Positions 1 through 10,399 of a stretch of 64,000 nt of DNA are shown here, in pieces (within the stretch, counting starts at the first letter, position 1; every line of letters begins with the position of its first letter). The DNA comes from Tritrichomonas musculus (Eukaryota; Parabasalia; Tritrichomonadida; Tritrichomonadidae). A program made the translations under genes and the position numbers. Where the stretch lies: contig JAPFFF010000063.1 in NCBI GenBank assembly GCA_039105265.1, positions 310,001 through 374,000 of the forward strand, in the 5' to 3' direction. The notes beneath the pieces are model-generated. The model made no database searches. It was not told the origin of the DNA and saw only the letters and a list, made by a program, of their open reading frames with translations.

Positions 1-564
1 ACCTCATATAAAAAGATTTATCAAGTTAATAAAAGTTGATTTTTATAAATAAACAAACTTTATAATCTTTTTGCAATGTATTTATATCAATTATTTAATG
101 TGTGTTAAGCCAAAATGGTTCTAATATCGTTTTTTAAAATTTTTTGGGAGAAATCTTTAATATATATGGATAATAATTATTCATCTAAAAAACTCAATAC
201 AGCCAAATAAATTATCAAAAACAACTTTTTCAGTATGTTTAAAATTATTTTATATTTATTTTTTTTTTGATTTCTTACTAGCCGATCCTCAACAAATATA
301 CAATTCAGGGCTCACACACAATGAACGAATCGCAGAACTCCTTAAAAGTGGTCATTATTGAGATGCAATTTTGCAAATGATGAAATGCGCATTTCATCAG
401 TCAAAGCATCTTTAGATACAACTGGTTCAGCTCCGCAACAAGCAAGAATATATATTATTAATATAAAAAGATGAATATGAAATATATATTATTTAAAAAA
501 CCGTAGATTATTTGTAATTCTACAATATAATAATGGAACGATGAAATATAATTATAAATCAAAA
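1..564. other. Intergenic, with a short decayed coding relic
   Basis: AT-rich sequence downstream of the minus-strand kinase gene at 565. From about 281 to 355 the plus strand reads like protein (…HNERIAELLKSGHY, then TGA, then DAILQMM). After a frame change around 378 it continues as MRISSVKASLDTTGSAPQQA before more stops. The codon use is less AT-rich than the flanks, so this is probably the end of a broken gene. I do not recognise the family. Nothing else is visible in the stretch. Confidence 0.3.
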
Positions 565-1617
565 TTATTGATTAATTGAAACAAGTGGTCCGATAAGCAT
601 TGGCTCATTCTTAATCAAAGGAAATTGGTAATCCATAAGCTTGATTCTAGTTTGTGCATATTCAAAATATGGGAAATCAACATCAGAGTTGATTGCTTGA
701 AAATAGGCCCATGCTCCCCAGAAAAAGTTTGATAATTTTACTAGCAGGTTAATTTTTTTGAGCCAATTATCTATCATCTTAATATATTTTTCATTTTTCA
801 GAATTTCTTCGTTTGAAACACCGTAGAGCTCACTTAAATAATTAATAACAAAATTTCTTTGATTCTTTGTTGATGGAAATCGACTCAAATCGCATTGAAA
901 ACCACAATATTCAAAAAAATGATTTGCAATGTCAAATTCTGGCCAAGTATATGAACTATATTCATAATCGCATACATTTACTTCATTATCACCATCCCAT
1001 AAAAAATTACCCGAAAGAAGATCGTTATGACATAAGCATATTTTTGAATCTTTCATTAAATCTGATAATTCGTCTTGCAGGCTAATAAATGTCTTTTCAA
1101 GGAAACCGATATCAATTTTTTGTCCTGTTTTTTTATGTATAAAGTCTGGTTTCAATCCTTGTAAAAATATTTTAATATTTGAAAATATTTCGTTCTGGTG
1201 ATTTATTTGACCAAAACCGTCCTTGAAATAAGTTGCTTTATGAAATTTAGCAATCGCTTTGGCTATACGCGGACTTATTGCAGGATCACTCATCATTGGT
1301 AAATCAATAGATCTTCCTTCAACATATGAAACTATCATTCCATTACCAAATGTTGCATAAATTGTTATTAAATTAATTGTAGAGATATGTTCTTGTTCAC
1401 GCTTTCTATCTATTATTTCATCTGTATTATTTCCATAAATTCTTACAATGTACTTTTTGCTATTCACATTTAATTTGAATACAGCATTTGTAATCCCACC
1501 AGTTAATTTCTTTAGAGTAATTTTATTTTTTCGCGCATCAAAATCAAGGATATTGGCAAGAAACTCGATTTGTTGGTCAGTATCAGCTTTTAATGGGAAC
1601 ATTTGTGATGACTGCAT
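565..1617 (-). CDS. Ethanolamine/choline kinase
   Basis: This 350-residue protein is a choline/ethanolamine kinase-fold enzyme that phosphorylates ethanolamine (or choline) as the first step of the CDP-ethanolamine/CDP-choline (Kennedy) pathway in the cytosol. Seen in the sequence: an N-lobe with LTGGITNAVFKL (about 38-49) and a lysine in KYIVRIYG (55-62); the Brenner-type catalytic motif CHNDLLSGNF (196-205, Asp199); and the choline-kinase motif VCDYEYSSYTWPEFDIANHF (215-234, metal-binding Asp217), followed by FEYCGF. Length matches the family. The conserved tail motifs resemble ethanolamine kinases slightly more than choline kinases, but substrate cannot be decided by eye. The start is the ATG at 1617, with a TCATTT initiator-like motif 19 bases upstream. 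It ends about 560 bases before the DnaJ gene on the same strand. Confidence 0.85.
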   Translation of the reverse strand: MQSSQMFPLKADTDQQIEFLANILDFDARKNKITLKKLTGGITNAVFKLNVNSKKYIVRIYGNNTDEIIDRKREQEHISTINLITIYATFGNGMIVSYVEGRSIDLPMMSDPAISPRIAKAIAKFHKATYFKDGFGQINHQNEIFSNIKIFLQGLKPDFIHKKTGQKIDIGFLEKTFISLQDELSDLMKDSKICLCHNDLLSGNFLWDGDNEVNVCDYEYSSYTWPEFDIANHFFEYCGFQCDLSRFPSTKNQRNFVINYLSELYGVSNEEILKNEKYIKMIDNWLKKINLLVKLSNFFWGAWAYFQAINSDVDFPYFEYAQTRIKLMDYQFPLIKNEPMLIGPLVSINQ

Positions 1618-1632
1618 TATATTTTATGGAAA

Positions 1633-1638
1633 AAATGA
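1633..1638 (-). promoter_or_regulatory. Putative Inr (TCATTT) of ethanolamine kinase gene
   Basis: On the minus strand TCATTT lies with its A 19 bases upstream of the ATG at 1617. It matches the trichomonad initiator consensus TCA(+1)Y(T/A) known from Trichomonas vaginalis, and the distance is within the usual range. It supports the chosen start but is a short motif in AT-rich DNA. Confidence 0.4.
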
Positions 1639-2179
1639 AATATTATGACAATACAAATAATAATTCAATTTATAATCTGATTGAATGAGTATAAATTTAC
1701 GATAAAAAATTTCAATCAACGAGACAACTATAAATAGAAAAGCTCAGAAAAAATAATTATTTAAAATACTAAAAAATACTAAATATGATCTAATATATTG
1801 TGATAAAAATAATTAAATTACTATTTTGAAATCAAATATATTTTTTCTAATATGGAAATAAAACTGTGTCATTATGATTAAATATTATTATTATTTTTTT
1901 TTTTTTTTAATATTTTTAGATATTAGCACATTATTATAGTATTTAAACATAACTATTTCCATTTTTAATCGTCAAATAAATTTTAATCAGATCATTTAAT
2001 TCTGTATCATTCACTTATACTTTCAATAATGATTATAACACAAAGATACATCGATACCTTAAATATAAACATTTTAAATCAGAAAAATTAAAATCAAAAT
2101 TTTATCATAATAATAAAAAAAATAAAGTTGTTACTTAATATAAAATAATTTATTATAAATACAAATAAATTATTTATTC
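1639..2179. other. Intergenic, nothing recognised
   Basis: Very AT-rich DNA upstream of the ethanolamine kinase gene and downstream of the DnaJ gene, with a poly-T run near 1890-1910. I see no coding potential, repeat or RNA gene. Confidence 0.6.
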
Positions 2180-3307
2180 TTAATTTGGAAGGAATCTTTT
2201 GGCTTGTGATTTTTGTTCATTATTCATATAAGAAGGGAATTTGATATTAAATTTAAAGATAACATCACCTCTTCCGCCATTCTTTGTTTTCATTCCTGCA
2301 TTTTTAACTCTCTTTTCATCATTTGGATTGATAACATCGTTAATCTCAAGGCGAACATCATTACCATCAATACCACGACGATTAATTGTGCATCCTGTCA
2401 AAGCCTGCTTTAATGAAATATCAACTTTACAAATTAAATCATCACCTTTGCGAGTAAAGATATTATGTTTTGACTCTCTGATAACAAACTGCACATCTTG
2501 TGGAAGATATCCTTGTTTTTGATCTCCTTCGCCATCAAATGTTACTTTTGTTCCATCTTTCCACCAAGGCTTTAATTCAAGATGGAGAATTTTCTCATCT
2601 TCACGACCGTTAATATTTCTTCTTACTTTCAATTTTCTAGTAACGGATCCATTCAATTGTTCAAGTGTACAAGGAACTTCAACAACTAAAGGAGGAAGCT
2701 TCTTTTGTTGTGGACCTTGATCTTCTCCATAAAATGTAGGATGCCTTCTTCTATTTCCTCCTCTAAAACTGCCATTATTCATTCCCGAAAATCCTCCCAT
2801 TCCGAATATGTCGCTGTCATCTTGGGCAAAACCTCCACCAGCGCCTCCAAACATTCCATTCATTCCTCCCATTCCACCAGGTCGTCTTCCAGCGCTGGGG
2901 CTTCTCCTTCCTCTAGATCCATTCCTTGCTCCAAATGAAAAACCGCCTCCCATGTTTCCGAAAATGTTTCGAAATAGTTCTTCTGCTTGTTCACTTGTAA
3001 ATTGATAACTTTGTCCACCTGGAAATCCACCTGTGAATGACGCACCGCTATCATTTTGGAAATTATTTGGATTTCCTCCAACTTTTAATCCTTCTTCACC
3101 ATATTTATCATAAATTTCTCGCTTTTTTGGATCATTGAGAACATCATAAGCTTCTGAAATTTCTTGAAATTTAGCTTGCGCTGCTTCCTGATTATTTGGA
3201 TTCTTATCTGGATGCCATTTCATTGCCAACTTTCTATACGCCTTCTTTAAGGCTGCTGCATCAGCATCTCGTGGTACACCAAGAATTGCATAGAAGTCTT
3301 TTCCCAT
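2180..3307 (-). CDS. Class II (DNAJB-type) Hsp40 co-chaperone
   Basis: A 375-residue J-domain protein that would stimulate the ATPase of cytosolic Hsp70 and deliver unfolded clients. The J domain is at residues 4-70 with the HPD motif at 32-34 (WHPDKNPNN). It is followed by a long Gly/Phe/Arg-rich linker (about 75-195, with many GG, FGG and GMGG runs), then the two C-terminal beta-barrel client-binding domains (about 205-365; [41 protein letters not shown]). The CxxCxGxG zinc-finger repeats of class I DnaJ are absent, so this is class II, like human DNAJB1/yeast Sis1. Length and domain order are normal and the frame is intact. The start is the ATG at 3307, preceded by a TCATTT motif. Confidence 0.92.
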   Translation of the reverse strand: MGKDFYAILGVPRDADAAALKKAYRKLAMKWHPDKNPNNQEAAQAKFQEISEAYDVLNDPKKREIYDKYGEEGLKVGGNPNNFQNDSGASFTGGFPGGQSYQFTSEQAEELFRNIFGNMGGGFSFGARNGSRGRRSPSAGRRPGGMGGMNGMFGGAGGGFAQDDSDIFGMGGFSGMNNGSFRGGNRRRHPTFYGEDQGPQQKKLPPLVVEVPCTLEQLNGSVTRKLKVRRNINGREDEKILHLELKPWWKDGTKVTFDGEGDQKQGYLPQDVQFVIRESKHNIFTRKGDDLICKVDISLKQALTGCTINRRGIDGNDVRLEINDVINPNDEKRVKNAGMKTKNGGRGDVIFKFNIKFPSYMNNEQKSQAKRFLPN

Positions 3308-3321
3308 TTTAATATGTAAAA

Positions 3322-3327
3322 AAATGA
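3322..3327 (-). promoter_or_regulatory. Putative Inr (TCATTT) of DnaJ gene
   Basis: TCATTT on the minus strand, with its A 18 bases upstream of the DnaJ ATG. It fits the trichomonad initiator consensus in sequence and spacing and is the same motif found ahead of the ethanolamine kinase gene. Confidence 0.4.
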
Positions 3328-3897
3328 TATCATTATTTATACCATTTATTTTTCAATGAGTAAATAAAATTTTATTAAATTCTGTGTGAAAAAGTGGTTG
3401 ACCATTTAAATTGAATGAATTCTGACATTTAATAATACAAAATAAAAAAATCAATATATTTTATTAATATCTTCATTTGTTTTATTTATAAATGTTATTA
3501 TTTTTATATAAAAGTATATTAATTATACGTTAAATATATTTATATGTCTTTTATATATATTTTTCATTAAAAAAATTTAATTATATTAATAAAATAATAA
3601 AGTTAGATTAAAAGAATTCAAAATTGAGAAAATTCACATGAATTCAAGAAAAAATACGGAAATATCCTATTTTAAATTAAAACTTACTCTTCTTGATCGA
3701 TATTTATTATTAACACAAATAACAATTTCTTGGTTTATTATATAAAATGATTCAGAATTCTATTACTTCATATACACCAATTGTATTCTGATTTCAATTG
3801 ATGTTTATCAATATTTTATGAAGATATCTAACCATTTATATTTTTATTTTTTTCAGGCAATATTGATCGTCGCCAATTTGAATAATTACTATTTTAA
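3328..3897. other. Divergent intergenic region
   Basis: This lies between the divergently transcribed DnaJ and BspA-like genes, so it should hold both promoters. It is AT-rich with no convincing ORF. An ORF-like stretch on the minus strand across 3836-4030 is only the complement of the LRR gene start. Confidence 0.6.
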
Positions 3898-5031
3898 ATG
3901 AATAATCACCAATCAGAAAGAGAAAAGACATATTTCGCCAAAATAGAAAAAAATGCTGAATATTGTGATTTTCTTTTTGAATTAAAAGAAGAAGAAAATA
4001 CTGCAATTCTATGTGATAAACATCGATCAAGTGGAAATATCGTTATCCCGCGCTTTGTTAAGCATTCCAACCAAGACTTTGTTGTCAAAAGCATAAAGGA
4101 AGGAGCATTTAAAGTTTCATTCAAAGTTCGATCAATTCAATTTCCACCAGATTCAGAAATCCAATCAATTGAAAGAAATGCTTTTTATTTTTCTTTAATT
4201 GAGAGCATCACAATTCCCGCGAGTCTGACAGAACTCAGAGAAGGATGGTGCGCTGGCACACCAAAGCTAAAAAGAGTTACCGTTGATCCGAACAATCAAC
4301 GATACAAAAATTGTGAAGAAAATGACAAATTAATCGTTGGAAAAAGTGACATAAAAAGTGACAAATACGATGTTCTTGTTTTTGCATGCCGTGACATTCA
4401 AACGATAGAAATACCGCCATATATCAGGCAAATTGAGTCTCATGCATTCGATTCAATTTCAATTGAGAGCTTTACAATTCCCGCGAGTCTGACAGAGCTC
4501 AAGGAAGGATGGTGCGCTGGCACACCAAAGCTGAAAAGAGTTATCGTTGATCCAAGCAATCAACGATACAAAAATTGTGAAGAAAACGAAAAATTAATCG
4601 TTGGAAAAAGTGACATAAAAAGTGACAAATACGATGTTCTTGTTTTTGCATGTCGTGACGTAAAATCAGCAAATATTCCACCAGAAATCATTAAAATATC
4701 TTCGTACGCATTTTCTAGATCGTCGATTGTGAATGTTTTCATATCACCTCACGTCAAACAGATCTGCAAGTATTCGTTTTCATGGTGCAACAGGCTTCGA
4801 CGCTTTGAAATTCCACAAGATTCAGAACTTCAGAAAATTGAGAAATATTCATTCTCTTGTTCTTCAATTGAATGCATTTTTATTCCTCGAAATGTTACTC
4901 GAATTTACGATTCCTGCTTTTTTACATGCGATAATCTAAAAATGATTGAAATTGATGAAAAATCAAGTGTGAAAATTTTTGGTAAAAAATTCAAGAATTT
5001 AATTTTTATTATGATGCCAAAAAAGAAATAA
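3898..5031 (+). CDS. BspA-like leucine-rich repeat (LRR_5) protein
   Basis: A 377-residue protein built of LRR_5/BspA-type repeats, the large trichomonad family that includes surface proteins implicated in adhesion. Typical repeat phrases are visible: IESITIPASLTELREGW, VKQICKYSFSWCNRLRRFEIP, LQKIEKYSFSCSSIECIFIPRNV. I see no signal peptide or transmembrane segment, so surface location is not supported here and an intracellular role is possible. An unusual feature is an 88-codon internal tandem duplication: 4201-4395 and 4465-4659 are nearly identical at the DNA level. Each unit carries the insert WCAGTPKLKR…NCEENDKLIVGKSDIKSDKYDVLVFACRD, which interrupts the LRR register. The start is the first ATG; no upstream in-frame ATG is seen. 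Confidence 0.85.
   Translation: MNNHQSEREKTYFAKIEKNAEYCDFLFELKEEENTAILCDKHRSSGNIVIPRFVKHSNQDFVVKSIKEGAFKVSFKVRSIQFPPDSEIQSIERNAFYFSLIESITIPASLTELREGWCAGTPKLKRVTVDPNNQRYKNCEENDKLIVGKSDIKSDKYDVLVFACRDIQTIEIPPYIRQIESHAFDSISIESFTIPASLTELKEGWCAGTPKLKRVIVDPSNQRYKNCEENEKLIVGKSDIKSDKYDVLVFACRDVKSANIPPEIIKISSYAFSRSSIVNVFISPHVKQICKYSFSWCNRLRRFEIPQDSELQKIEKYSFSCSSIECIFIPRNVTRIYDSCFFTCDNLKMIEIDEKSSVKIFGKKFKNLIFIMMPKKK
4201..4659 (+). repeat. Intragenic tandem duplication, 264 bp period
   Basis: Bases 4201-4395 and 4465-4659 repeat with an exact 264-base offset and only scattered substitutions, keeping the reading frame of the LRR gene. The offset is 88 codons. The high identity, including silent sites, points to recent unequal exchange or gene conversion. 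Confidence 0.85.
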
Positions 5032-5662
5032 CATGATATATTATATCAACTTTCCCGATATATTAAGACATTCAATTTGACTTTTTCTACACCAAAATTC
5101 ACTCAATTTTTTCTATACTTTTATTTGAATTTTACATTCTTTAGCCAATTTTTTAATAAAATTTTTAGAGAGGTTTTCTATCAGAACTCAGAGATTTTAA
5201 TTATTTCCACTTAAATTTAAAATCAGTTGGCACACTTTGTTTCATATTTGAGAATGATATGCTTAATCTCTCTTACTCAGAACATATTGCAAAAATAATA
5301 CAAATGGCTAAAAAAGACAAACATATTTGAGATCTGGAGATCTCGCTAATTGATATAAAGTTTACAGTTATTTTCGTATCACATTCCATATCTGATATCA
5401 TGTTAATCGATAATCTTAATGCCAGCTTTTTAACCGATAACGGAGTATTAAATGTAAAAAAGTGACGTTTTTGATATCAATTCTCAAAATAACAAGCATA
5501 TCTACCAGGAAATCCTTATTATACTTAAACATAATTTGAATTAAGTAAAAATAAAAAATTATTAAATAGATTTTATTTTGAAATAATTATTGTAAAAAAT
5601 TTATAAATGATTCATTTAAATTTTCATTGAAAATTTTTCAAAGAAAAATTTCTAAATAGTCA
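5032..5662. other. Intergenic with a decayed coding stretch
   Basis: Between two plus-strand genes. From about 5250 to 5464 one plus frame reads almost open (NDMLNLSYSEHIAKIIQMAKK…, one TGA at about 5330, then DLEISLIDIKFTVIFVSHSISDIM…), suggesting the remains of a gene. I do not recognise the family. The last 100 bases are AT-rich and should include the promoter of the kinase-Sel1 gene. Confidence 0.3.
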
Positions 5663-8600
5663 ATGTCTTTGAGTTTTGATGATTTCTTATCTACTTTACC
5701 AGAAAATCCAATCAAGACTACAAATAATCTCCTTGATAAGATCATAAATAAATTTTCATTTAAGAACATTTCTGATCTTAATACTATTAATGAAACAGTT
5801 ATTCAGTCAAAAATAATTATCATTGACAAATATAAAAAACCAGAAAACGAATTTATACTGGTTTGCTTTGATTATATCCTTGTTAATATCAACTTAAATC
5901 AATTTAATTTAATGAACCAATTTTTCAAACAAAATTCCGATTCAACATTATATACCTTATTCCGAAATGATCCTACAGTTATAAGCAATATTATTAAAAG
6001 TAATTTATATGTTGATGAAAATGATCCAATTTTTCAAATGGAAATCTCAAATTTTTCAAATTATTTTTCTTTAAAAAATCCAAAATTGAAGAAATTTTGG
6101 AATGTGATAAAAAGGCCTATCATTGGATTTTTGATTAAAAAAAGCTATATCAATTCCTATTTCGACCGAATAAGAAATTATGAGCAATTATTTAATTCAA
6201 ATAATGAAAAAATTGAAATTAATCAAGAAAATTATATTAATTTACGTCTATTAGGAAACGGAAGTTCATCATCTGTTGATTTGATCTATCATATGGAAAA
6301 AGAAAAAGTTTTTGCATTAAAAATTTTTTATAATGAAAATGAAACTGAAAAATTATTTGATAGAGAAAATAAAAATTATTTAAAAGTTCACCATCCTTTA
6401 ATTGCTCGTTATTATGGATCATCTAAAACTGGCTCTTTCAAATCGATTGCATTAGAATACGTTGTTGGAAATTCATTAAAATCAATTAACCAATTAAATC
6501 TATCAATAAATGATAAGATTAAGATCATTTTTGAAATGATGATTATTATTGAATATATTCATTTAAATAAATTAATTTATCGTGATTTAAAACCAAATAA
6601 CTTTATTCTAAATGAAAAAAAATCATTAATTTTAATTGACTTAGATAGGATGATTGAAAAAAAATTTCAGAATTCCACCAAAAGTTTTTTTCATAAATAC
6701 TGCGCACCAGAAGTTTGTGAAAGCGATGATTATTCATTTGAAGTTGATATTTATTCATTAGGTTTACTAATATACTTTATATTTTTCGAAAAAGATCCTA
6801 AAATTGTTTTTGATGATTCATTCAAACCAATTCAATTTCCATTTCATGAATTCCCAACACAATTTTCTAAATTAAAAGATATGTGTGAAAATTGCACTCA
6901 ATCGTTACCAGAAAAACGTCCAAATATATCATATTTAATTGATGAATTTTATTTTGAATTTTTTTCTAAAATTCCAATTCAAATATATGAAAAAAACACA
7001 ATAAAATCAATTAAAGATGTTCATTCTATAAGTTTTTTGCCTTATTGGTTTTTTATTGCAGAAAAAACCGATCCTTTTAGTATTTTTAAACTCGGCTCAT
7101 TTTATGATAATGGCCAATTTTTATCAGGATTAGTAAATATAGGTGAATACAGAGAAAGATTAGTTCCTCTTGATTCAGAAAAAGTTATAAAATATTTTTC
7201 AATTGCAGCTGGCTATAATATTAAAGAAGCACAATATAACCTTGGCCTTTTCTATTTGTTGGGCCTTCACATTGAACACAATGTACAAAAGTCCATTTAT
7301 TTTTTGGAACTTGCTGCTAAACAAAATTATGCAATAGCTCAGTATCAACTTGGAAATATTTACAATGAAGGAAAATACGTTCCTAGAGATGCCAAAAAAG
7401 CATTTCATTATTTATCTCTTGCAGCTGATCAGCAATATGAAAAAGCAATATATAATTTAGGAAACACTTTCTTTAGAGAAAAATATAACAATATTGATCT
7501 TAAAAAAGCTATTCATTATTTAACAATAGCAGCAGATTTAAATATTAAAGAAGCTCAAAATAATCTTGGACTAATATATTCAAGTGGATATGTTTATAGA
7601 GACATAAGTAAAGCCATTCATTATTTCACTCTTGCAGCAAATCAAAATCATCCACATTCATTATATAATCTTGGTCAAATGTATGAAACTGGAGAATTCG
7701 TTGAAAAAGATATCGATAAAGCTATTTCTTATTATAACCTTGCAGCAGATCTAAATTTTGCAATGGCACAATACAATCTTGGAATAATTTATTACTATGG
7801 TGATAATGGTAGAAAAAATGTTACCAAAGCTATTCATTATTTTACGATGGCTGCAAATAATAATGATGTTTTGGCCTTTGATATACTTGGCTCTATTTAT
7901 ATGTCTGGTAAAGACATAGAAAAAGACGATAATAAAGGAATTTACTATATTACTAGAGCAGCCAATTTTAATCATCCGAGTGCTCTATTTAAACTTGGTT
8001 TTTACTACTTCTTTGGCTTACATTGCTCAATAAATAAGAAAAAAGGAATTTATTATTTTTCATTAGCAGCAAAATATGGCTATCATGATGCAAATTTTTA
8101 TCTTGGATTTATTTATTTTGAAAATAAAATATTATCAAGAAATATTGAAAAGACAATAAATTATTATAAAGAGGCTTCATCTTTTAATAATCAATATGCA
8201 AAAAATAATCTTGCAATTATTTATAAAAATGGTTATGATGTAAAACCAAACATTGGATATGCAATTATTTTACTCAAAGAAGCAATTAAACAAAAAAATG
8301 ATAAAGTCGCCATGTATAACCTAGCAAATTTATATTTTTATAATGAAAACTGCAATATTGATATTAACAAAAGTATAAAATTATTGGTTAAATCATCTCT
8401 TTTAAATTTTCTCCAATCTAAACAATTATTGTGTATTTTACTACTCAAAAAATATGATAAAATTACATTAAATACAATTCAAAATGAAATAAGTAAATAT
8501 GACAAAAATTTTGAAGAATTATCTAATGAATTATTGATGATTATATATAAATACAACATTCAAAATCAATTATATTTTGATCTATTATTTAATAAGTATC

Positions 8601-8734
8601 AGGATATTGAATTTATTTACGATTTATCCAAAAATCCAATTCAATCAAGCAACTTAAATATTACAAAAAAAGAATCACATAATATTATAAATGTAAATGA
8701 AATATTTTATGAAGGATTTGGATTCAAAATTTGA
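5663..8734 (+). CDS. Protein kinase with C-terminal Sel1-like repeats
   Basis: A 1023-residue protein. Residues 1-185 are a family-specific N-terminal region. A Ser/Thr-type kinase domain follows at about 190-440 with a glycine loop LLGNGSSSSV (about 193), VAIK-like FALKIFY (about 219) and YRDLKPNN (about 305). In the DFG position it has LIDLDRM, so the metal-binding Asp is kept but Phe-Gly is replaced. From about 500 to 900 there are roughly a dozen Sel1-like repeats of about 36 residues (AQYNLGxIYxxGxxVxxDxxKAIHYFTLAAxxN), the TPR-related alpha-solenoid that binds partner proteins. The C-terminal tail (FYEGFGFKI) is shared with the Sel1 gene at 58811-64000, and the N-terminal plus kinase region resembles the gene starting at 52492. 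Probably a cytosolic signalling kinase; its substrate is unknown. The frame is intact. Confidence 0.88.
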   Translation: MSLSFDDFLSTLPENPIKTTNNLLDKIINKFSFKNISDLNTINETVIQSKIIIIDKYKKPENEFILVCFDYILVNINLNQFNLMNQFFKQNSDSTLYTLFRNDPTVISNIIKSNLYVDENDPIFQMEISNFSNYFSLKNPKLKKFWNVIKRPIIGFLIKKSYINSYFDRIRNYEQLFNSNNEKIEINQENYINLRLLGNGSSSSVDLIYHMEKEKVFALKIFYNENETEKLFDRENKNYLKVHHPLIARYYGSSKTGSFKSIALEYVVGNSLKSINQLNLSINDKIKIIFEMMIIIEYIHLNKLIYRDLKPNNFILNEKKSLILIDLDRMIEKKFQNSTKSFFHKYCAPEVCESDDYSFEVDIYSLGLLIYFIFFEKDPKIVFDDSFKPIQFPFHEFPTQFSKLKDMCENCTQSLPEKRPNISYLIDEFYFEFFSKIPIQIYEKNTIKSIKDVHSISFLPYWFFIAEKTDPFSIFKLGSFYDNGQFLSGLVNIGEYRERLVPLDSEKVIKYFSIAAGYNIKEAQYNLGLFYLLGLHIEHNVQKSIYFLELAAKQNYAIAQYQLGNIYNEGKYVPRDAKKAFHYLSLAADQQYEKAIYNLGNTFFREKYNNIDLKKAIHYLTIAADLNIKEAQNNLGLIYSSGYVYRDISKAIHYFTLAANQNHPHSLYNLGQMYETGEFVEKDIDKAISYYNLAADLNFAMAQYNLGIIYYYGDNGRKNVTKAIHYFTMAANNNDVLAFDILGSIYMSGKDIEKDDNKGIYYITRAANFNHPSALFKLGFYYFFGLHCSINKKKGIYYFSLAAKYGYHDANFYLGFIYFENKILSRNIEKTINYYKEASSFNNQYAKNNLAIIYKNGYDVKPNIGYAIILLKEAIKQKNDKVAMYNLANLYFYNENCNIDINKSIKLLVKSSLLNFLQSKQLLCILLLKKYDKITLNTIQNEISKYDKNFEELSNELLMIIYKYNIQNQLYFDLLFNKYQDIEFIYDLSKNPIQSSNLNITKKESHNIINVNEIFYEGFGFKI

Positions 8735-8772
8735 TAATTATTTAATAAATATATATATATATCTTTTTTATA

Positions 8773-10167
8773 TTATTTATCTTCTATTTTACTTCCCATA
8801 TAATATGTGTTAAACATATCTTGTGCAAAACCGTCAGGCAACACTTTGAAAGAGTAATAATCGGCATCATAAATCACTTCTCCACAATAATAAACTTTAA
8901 CTGAATCTCTAGCATAACCGTTACCTAATGTCTCAAATAGACCGCTAGTGAAATCCTTCATTCTCACTCCAAGATAAAAAACTTTTGTTGCGTCATGTGC
9001 ATAACCGCCAGAGAGTACGTTAAATGAAGAACTTTGGGCGTTTTCAAGCTTTTGGCCACCAAAATAAACAGAGAATGAATCTTTAGCGTATCCATCATAG
9101 AGAACTTGAAATGAAGAACTATGCACGTTTATCATTTTCAAGCCATTGTAATAAAAGCTTGTTGAGTCCTTTGCATAGCAATCGCCGAGTAATTTAAACG
9201 AAAATGCTTGAACATTATCCATTTTTTTGTTGCGAAAATAAATGTACCAACTATCTTTGGCATATCCATCTCCGAGCAATTTGAATGATGATCCTTGAGC
9301 ACCTTCAATCTTCTTGCCACAATAATAAACATACCAACCATCTTTTGCAAATCCGTCTTCAAGCACTTTGAATGACGATCCTTGAGCATCTGAGATTCTG
9401 GCATTGTTGTAATAAGCATAGAAATTATCTTTAGCGTATCGATCACCCAGTAATTTAAATGAAGAACCTTGTGCACCTTCAATTTTTCGGCCAAGGTAAT
9501 AAACGTACCAGTTGTCTTTTGCATAGCCATTTTCAAGCACTTTGAATGACGACCCTTGAGATCCAGGGATTTTCACATTGTTGTAATATGCATTGAAATT
9601 ATCTTTAGAGTAACCGTCACTAAGAAATTTAAACGAAGAACCATGGGCGCCTTCAATCTTTTGTCCATAACGATATACGTACAAGTTGTCTTTTGCATAG
9701 CCATTTTCAAGCACTTTGAATGAAGATCCTTGAGATCCAGGAATTTTCACATTGTTGTAATAAGCATTGAAATTATCTTTAGAGTAACCGTTATCGAGTA
9801 ATTTAAACGAAGAACCTTGAGCTCCTTCAATCTTTTGTCCACAATAATAAACATACCAGTTGTCTTTCGCGTATCCATTACCAATTGTTTTGAATGATGA
9901 TCCTTGTGAGCCATGAATCTTCGAACCACAAAAATACGCATTCCATGAATCGCGTGCATAACCATCAGTCAGCATTTTGAAAGTAGAGCTTTGAGCTCCA
10001 TCTATTTTTTGGTTATAGTAATAGACATTCCAACCATCTAATGAATAACCATTACTAGACATATCATCGTCATAAACATTATAATGTGATTGAGGGCATT
10101 TACAATGATTACTCGATTCTATTAATTGGGCATAAAATAGGGTTGAAACAATGATTAGGTTGAACAT
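8773..10167 (-). CDS. Secreted DKNYY-type repeat protein
   Basis: A 464-residue protein with a plausible signal peptide (MFNLIIVSTLFYAQLIESS) followed by about 17 repeats of 23-24 residues. The pattern is GYAKDNWYVYYCGxKIEGAQGSSFKLL, in which each unit has a xKDxxxxYYxGxKI half and a SFKxL half. This resembles the DKNYY repeat family known mainly from bacteria, whose function is not established. Two slightly different unit types alternate (…FNAYYNNVKIPGSQ… and …WYVYYCGQKIEGAQ…), so pairs of repeats were duplicated together. No transmembrane anchor or wall signal is seen, so it is probably secreted or vesicular. It converges on the kinase-Sel1 gene with only 38 bases between the stops. A bacterial origin by transfer is possible but unproven. 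Confidence 0.75.
   Translation of the reverse strand: MFNLIIVSTLFYAQLIESSNHCKCPQSHYNVYDDDMSSNGYSLDGWNVYYYNQKIDGAQSSTFKMLTDGYARDSWNAYFCGSKIHGSQGSSFKTIGNGYAKDNWYVYYCGQKIEGAQGSSFKLLDNGYSKDNFNAYYNNVKIPGSQGSSFKVLENGYAKDNLYVYRYGQKIEGAHGSSFKFLSDGYSKDNFNAYYNNVKIPGSQGSSFKVLENGYAKDNWYVYYLGRKIEGAQGSSFKLLGDRYAKDNFYAYYNNARISDAQGSSFKVLEDGFAKDGWYVYYCGKKIEGAQGSSFKLLGDGYAKDSWYIYFRNKKMDNVQAFSFKLLGDCYAKDSTSFYYNGLKMINVHSSSFQVLYDGYAKDSFSVYFGGQKLENAQSSSFNVLSGGYAHDATKVFYLGVRMKDFTSGLFETLGNGYARDSVKVYYCGEVIYDADYYSFKVLPDGFAQDMFNTYYMGSKIEDK
9138..9965 (-). repeat. Coding tandem repeats of the DKNYY protein
   Basis: At the DNA level the central part of the gene repeats with a period of about 69-72 bases, and higher-order similarity is strongest with a period of two units (about 138-141 bases). 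For example, the block at about 9470-9600 closely resembles that at about 9655-9780. This explains the long open frames in shifted registers here, which are not genes. Confidence 0.7.
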
Positions 10168-10399
10168 TTAAATAATACATTTCAATATATCATATAACTT
10201 TTATAAAATTTTATAAAATTTAATAGAAAATGTTCGGTAACAAGAAATAAAAAGTTTTGAATTTTTTTTCAATGAAATTAAACGGTAACTTTGAAAATTA
10301 ATATATAAAAATAAAAATAAAAATAAAAGAAAAAGGTAGAATAAATGAGTATGAATTTACAATGTCATGTTTGTGGAAAGAGAAAAACAAGAAAATTAT
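10168..10399. other. Promoter-side intergenic of the DKNYY gene
   Basis: AT-rich DNA upstream of the DKNYY gene, ending at the 9-base target duplication of the adjacent short element (10391-10399). A short coding-like phrase at about 10343-10400 (MSMNLQCHVCGKRKTRKL in one plus frame) contains a CxxC pair but stops at once; it is too short to call. Confidence 0.3.

Noticed and set aside
9138-9965. 132- and 72-codon frames on the minus strand within the DKNYY gene
   Set aside because: They are out-of-frame readings of the same tandem repeats, so their openness repeats with the unit.
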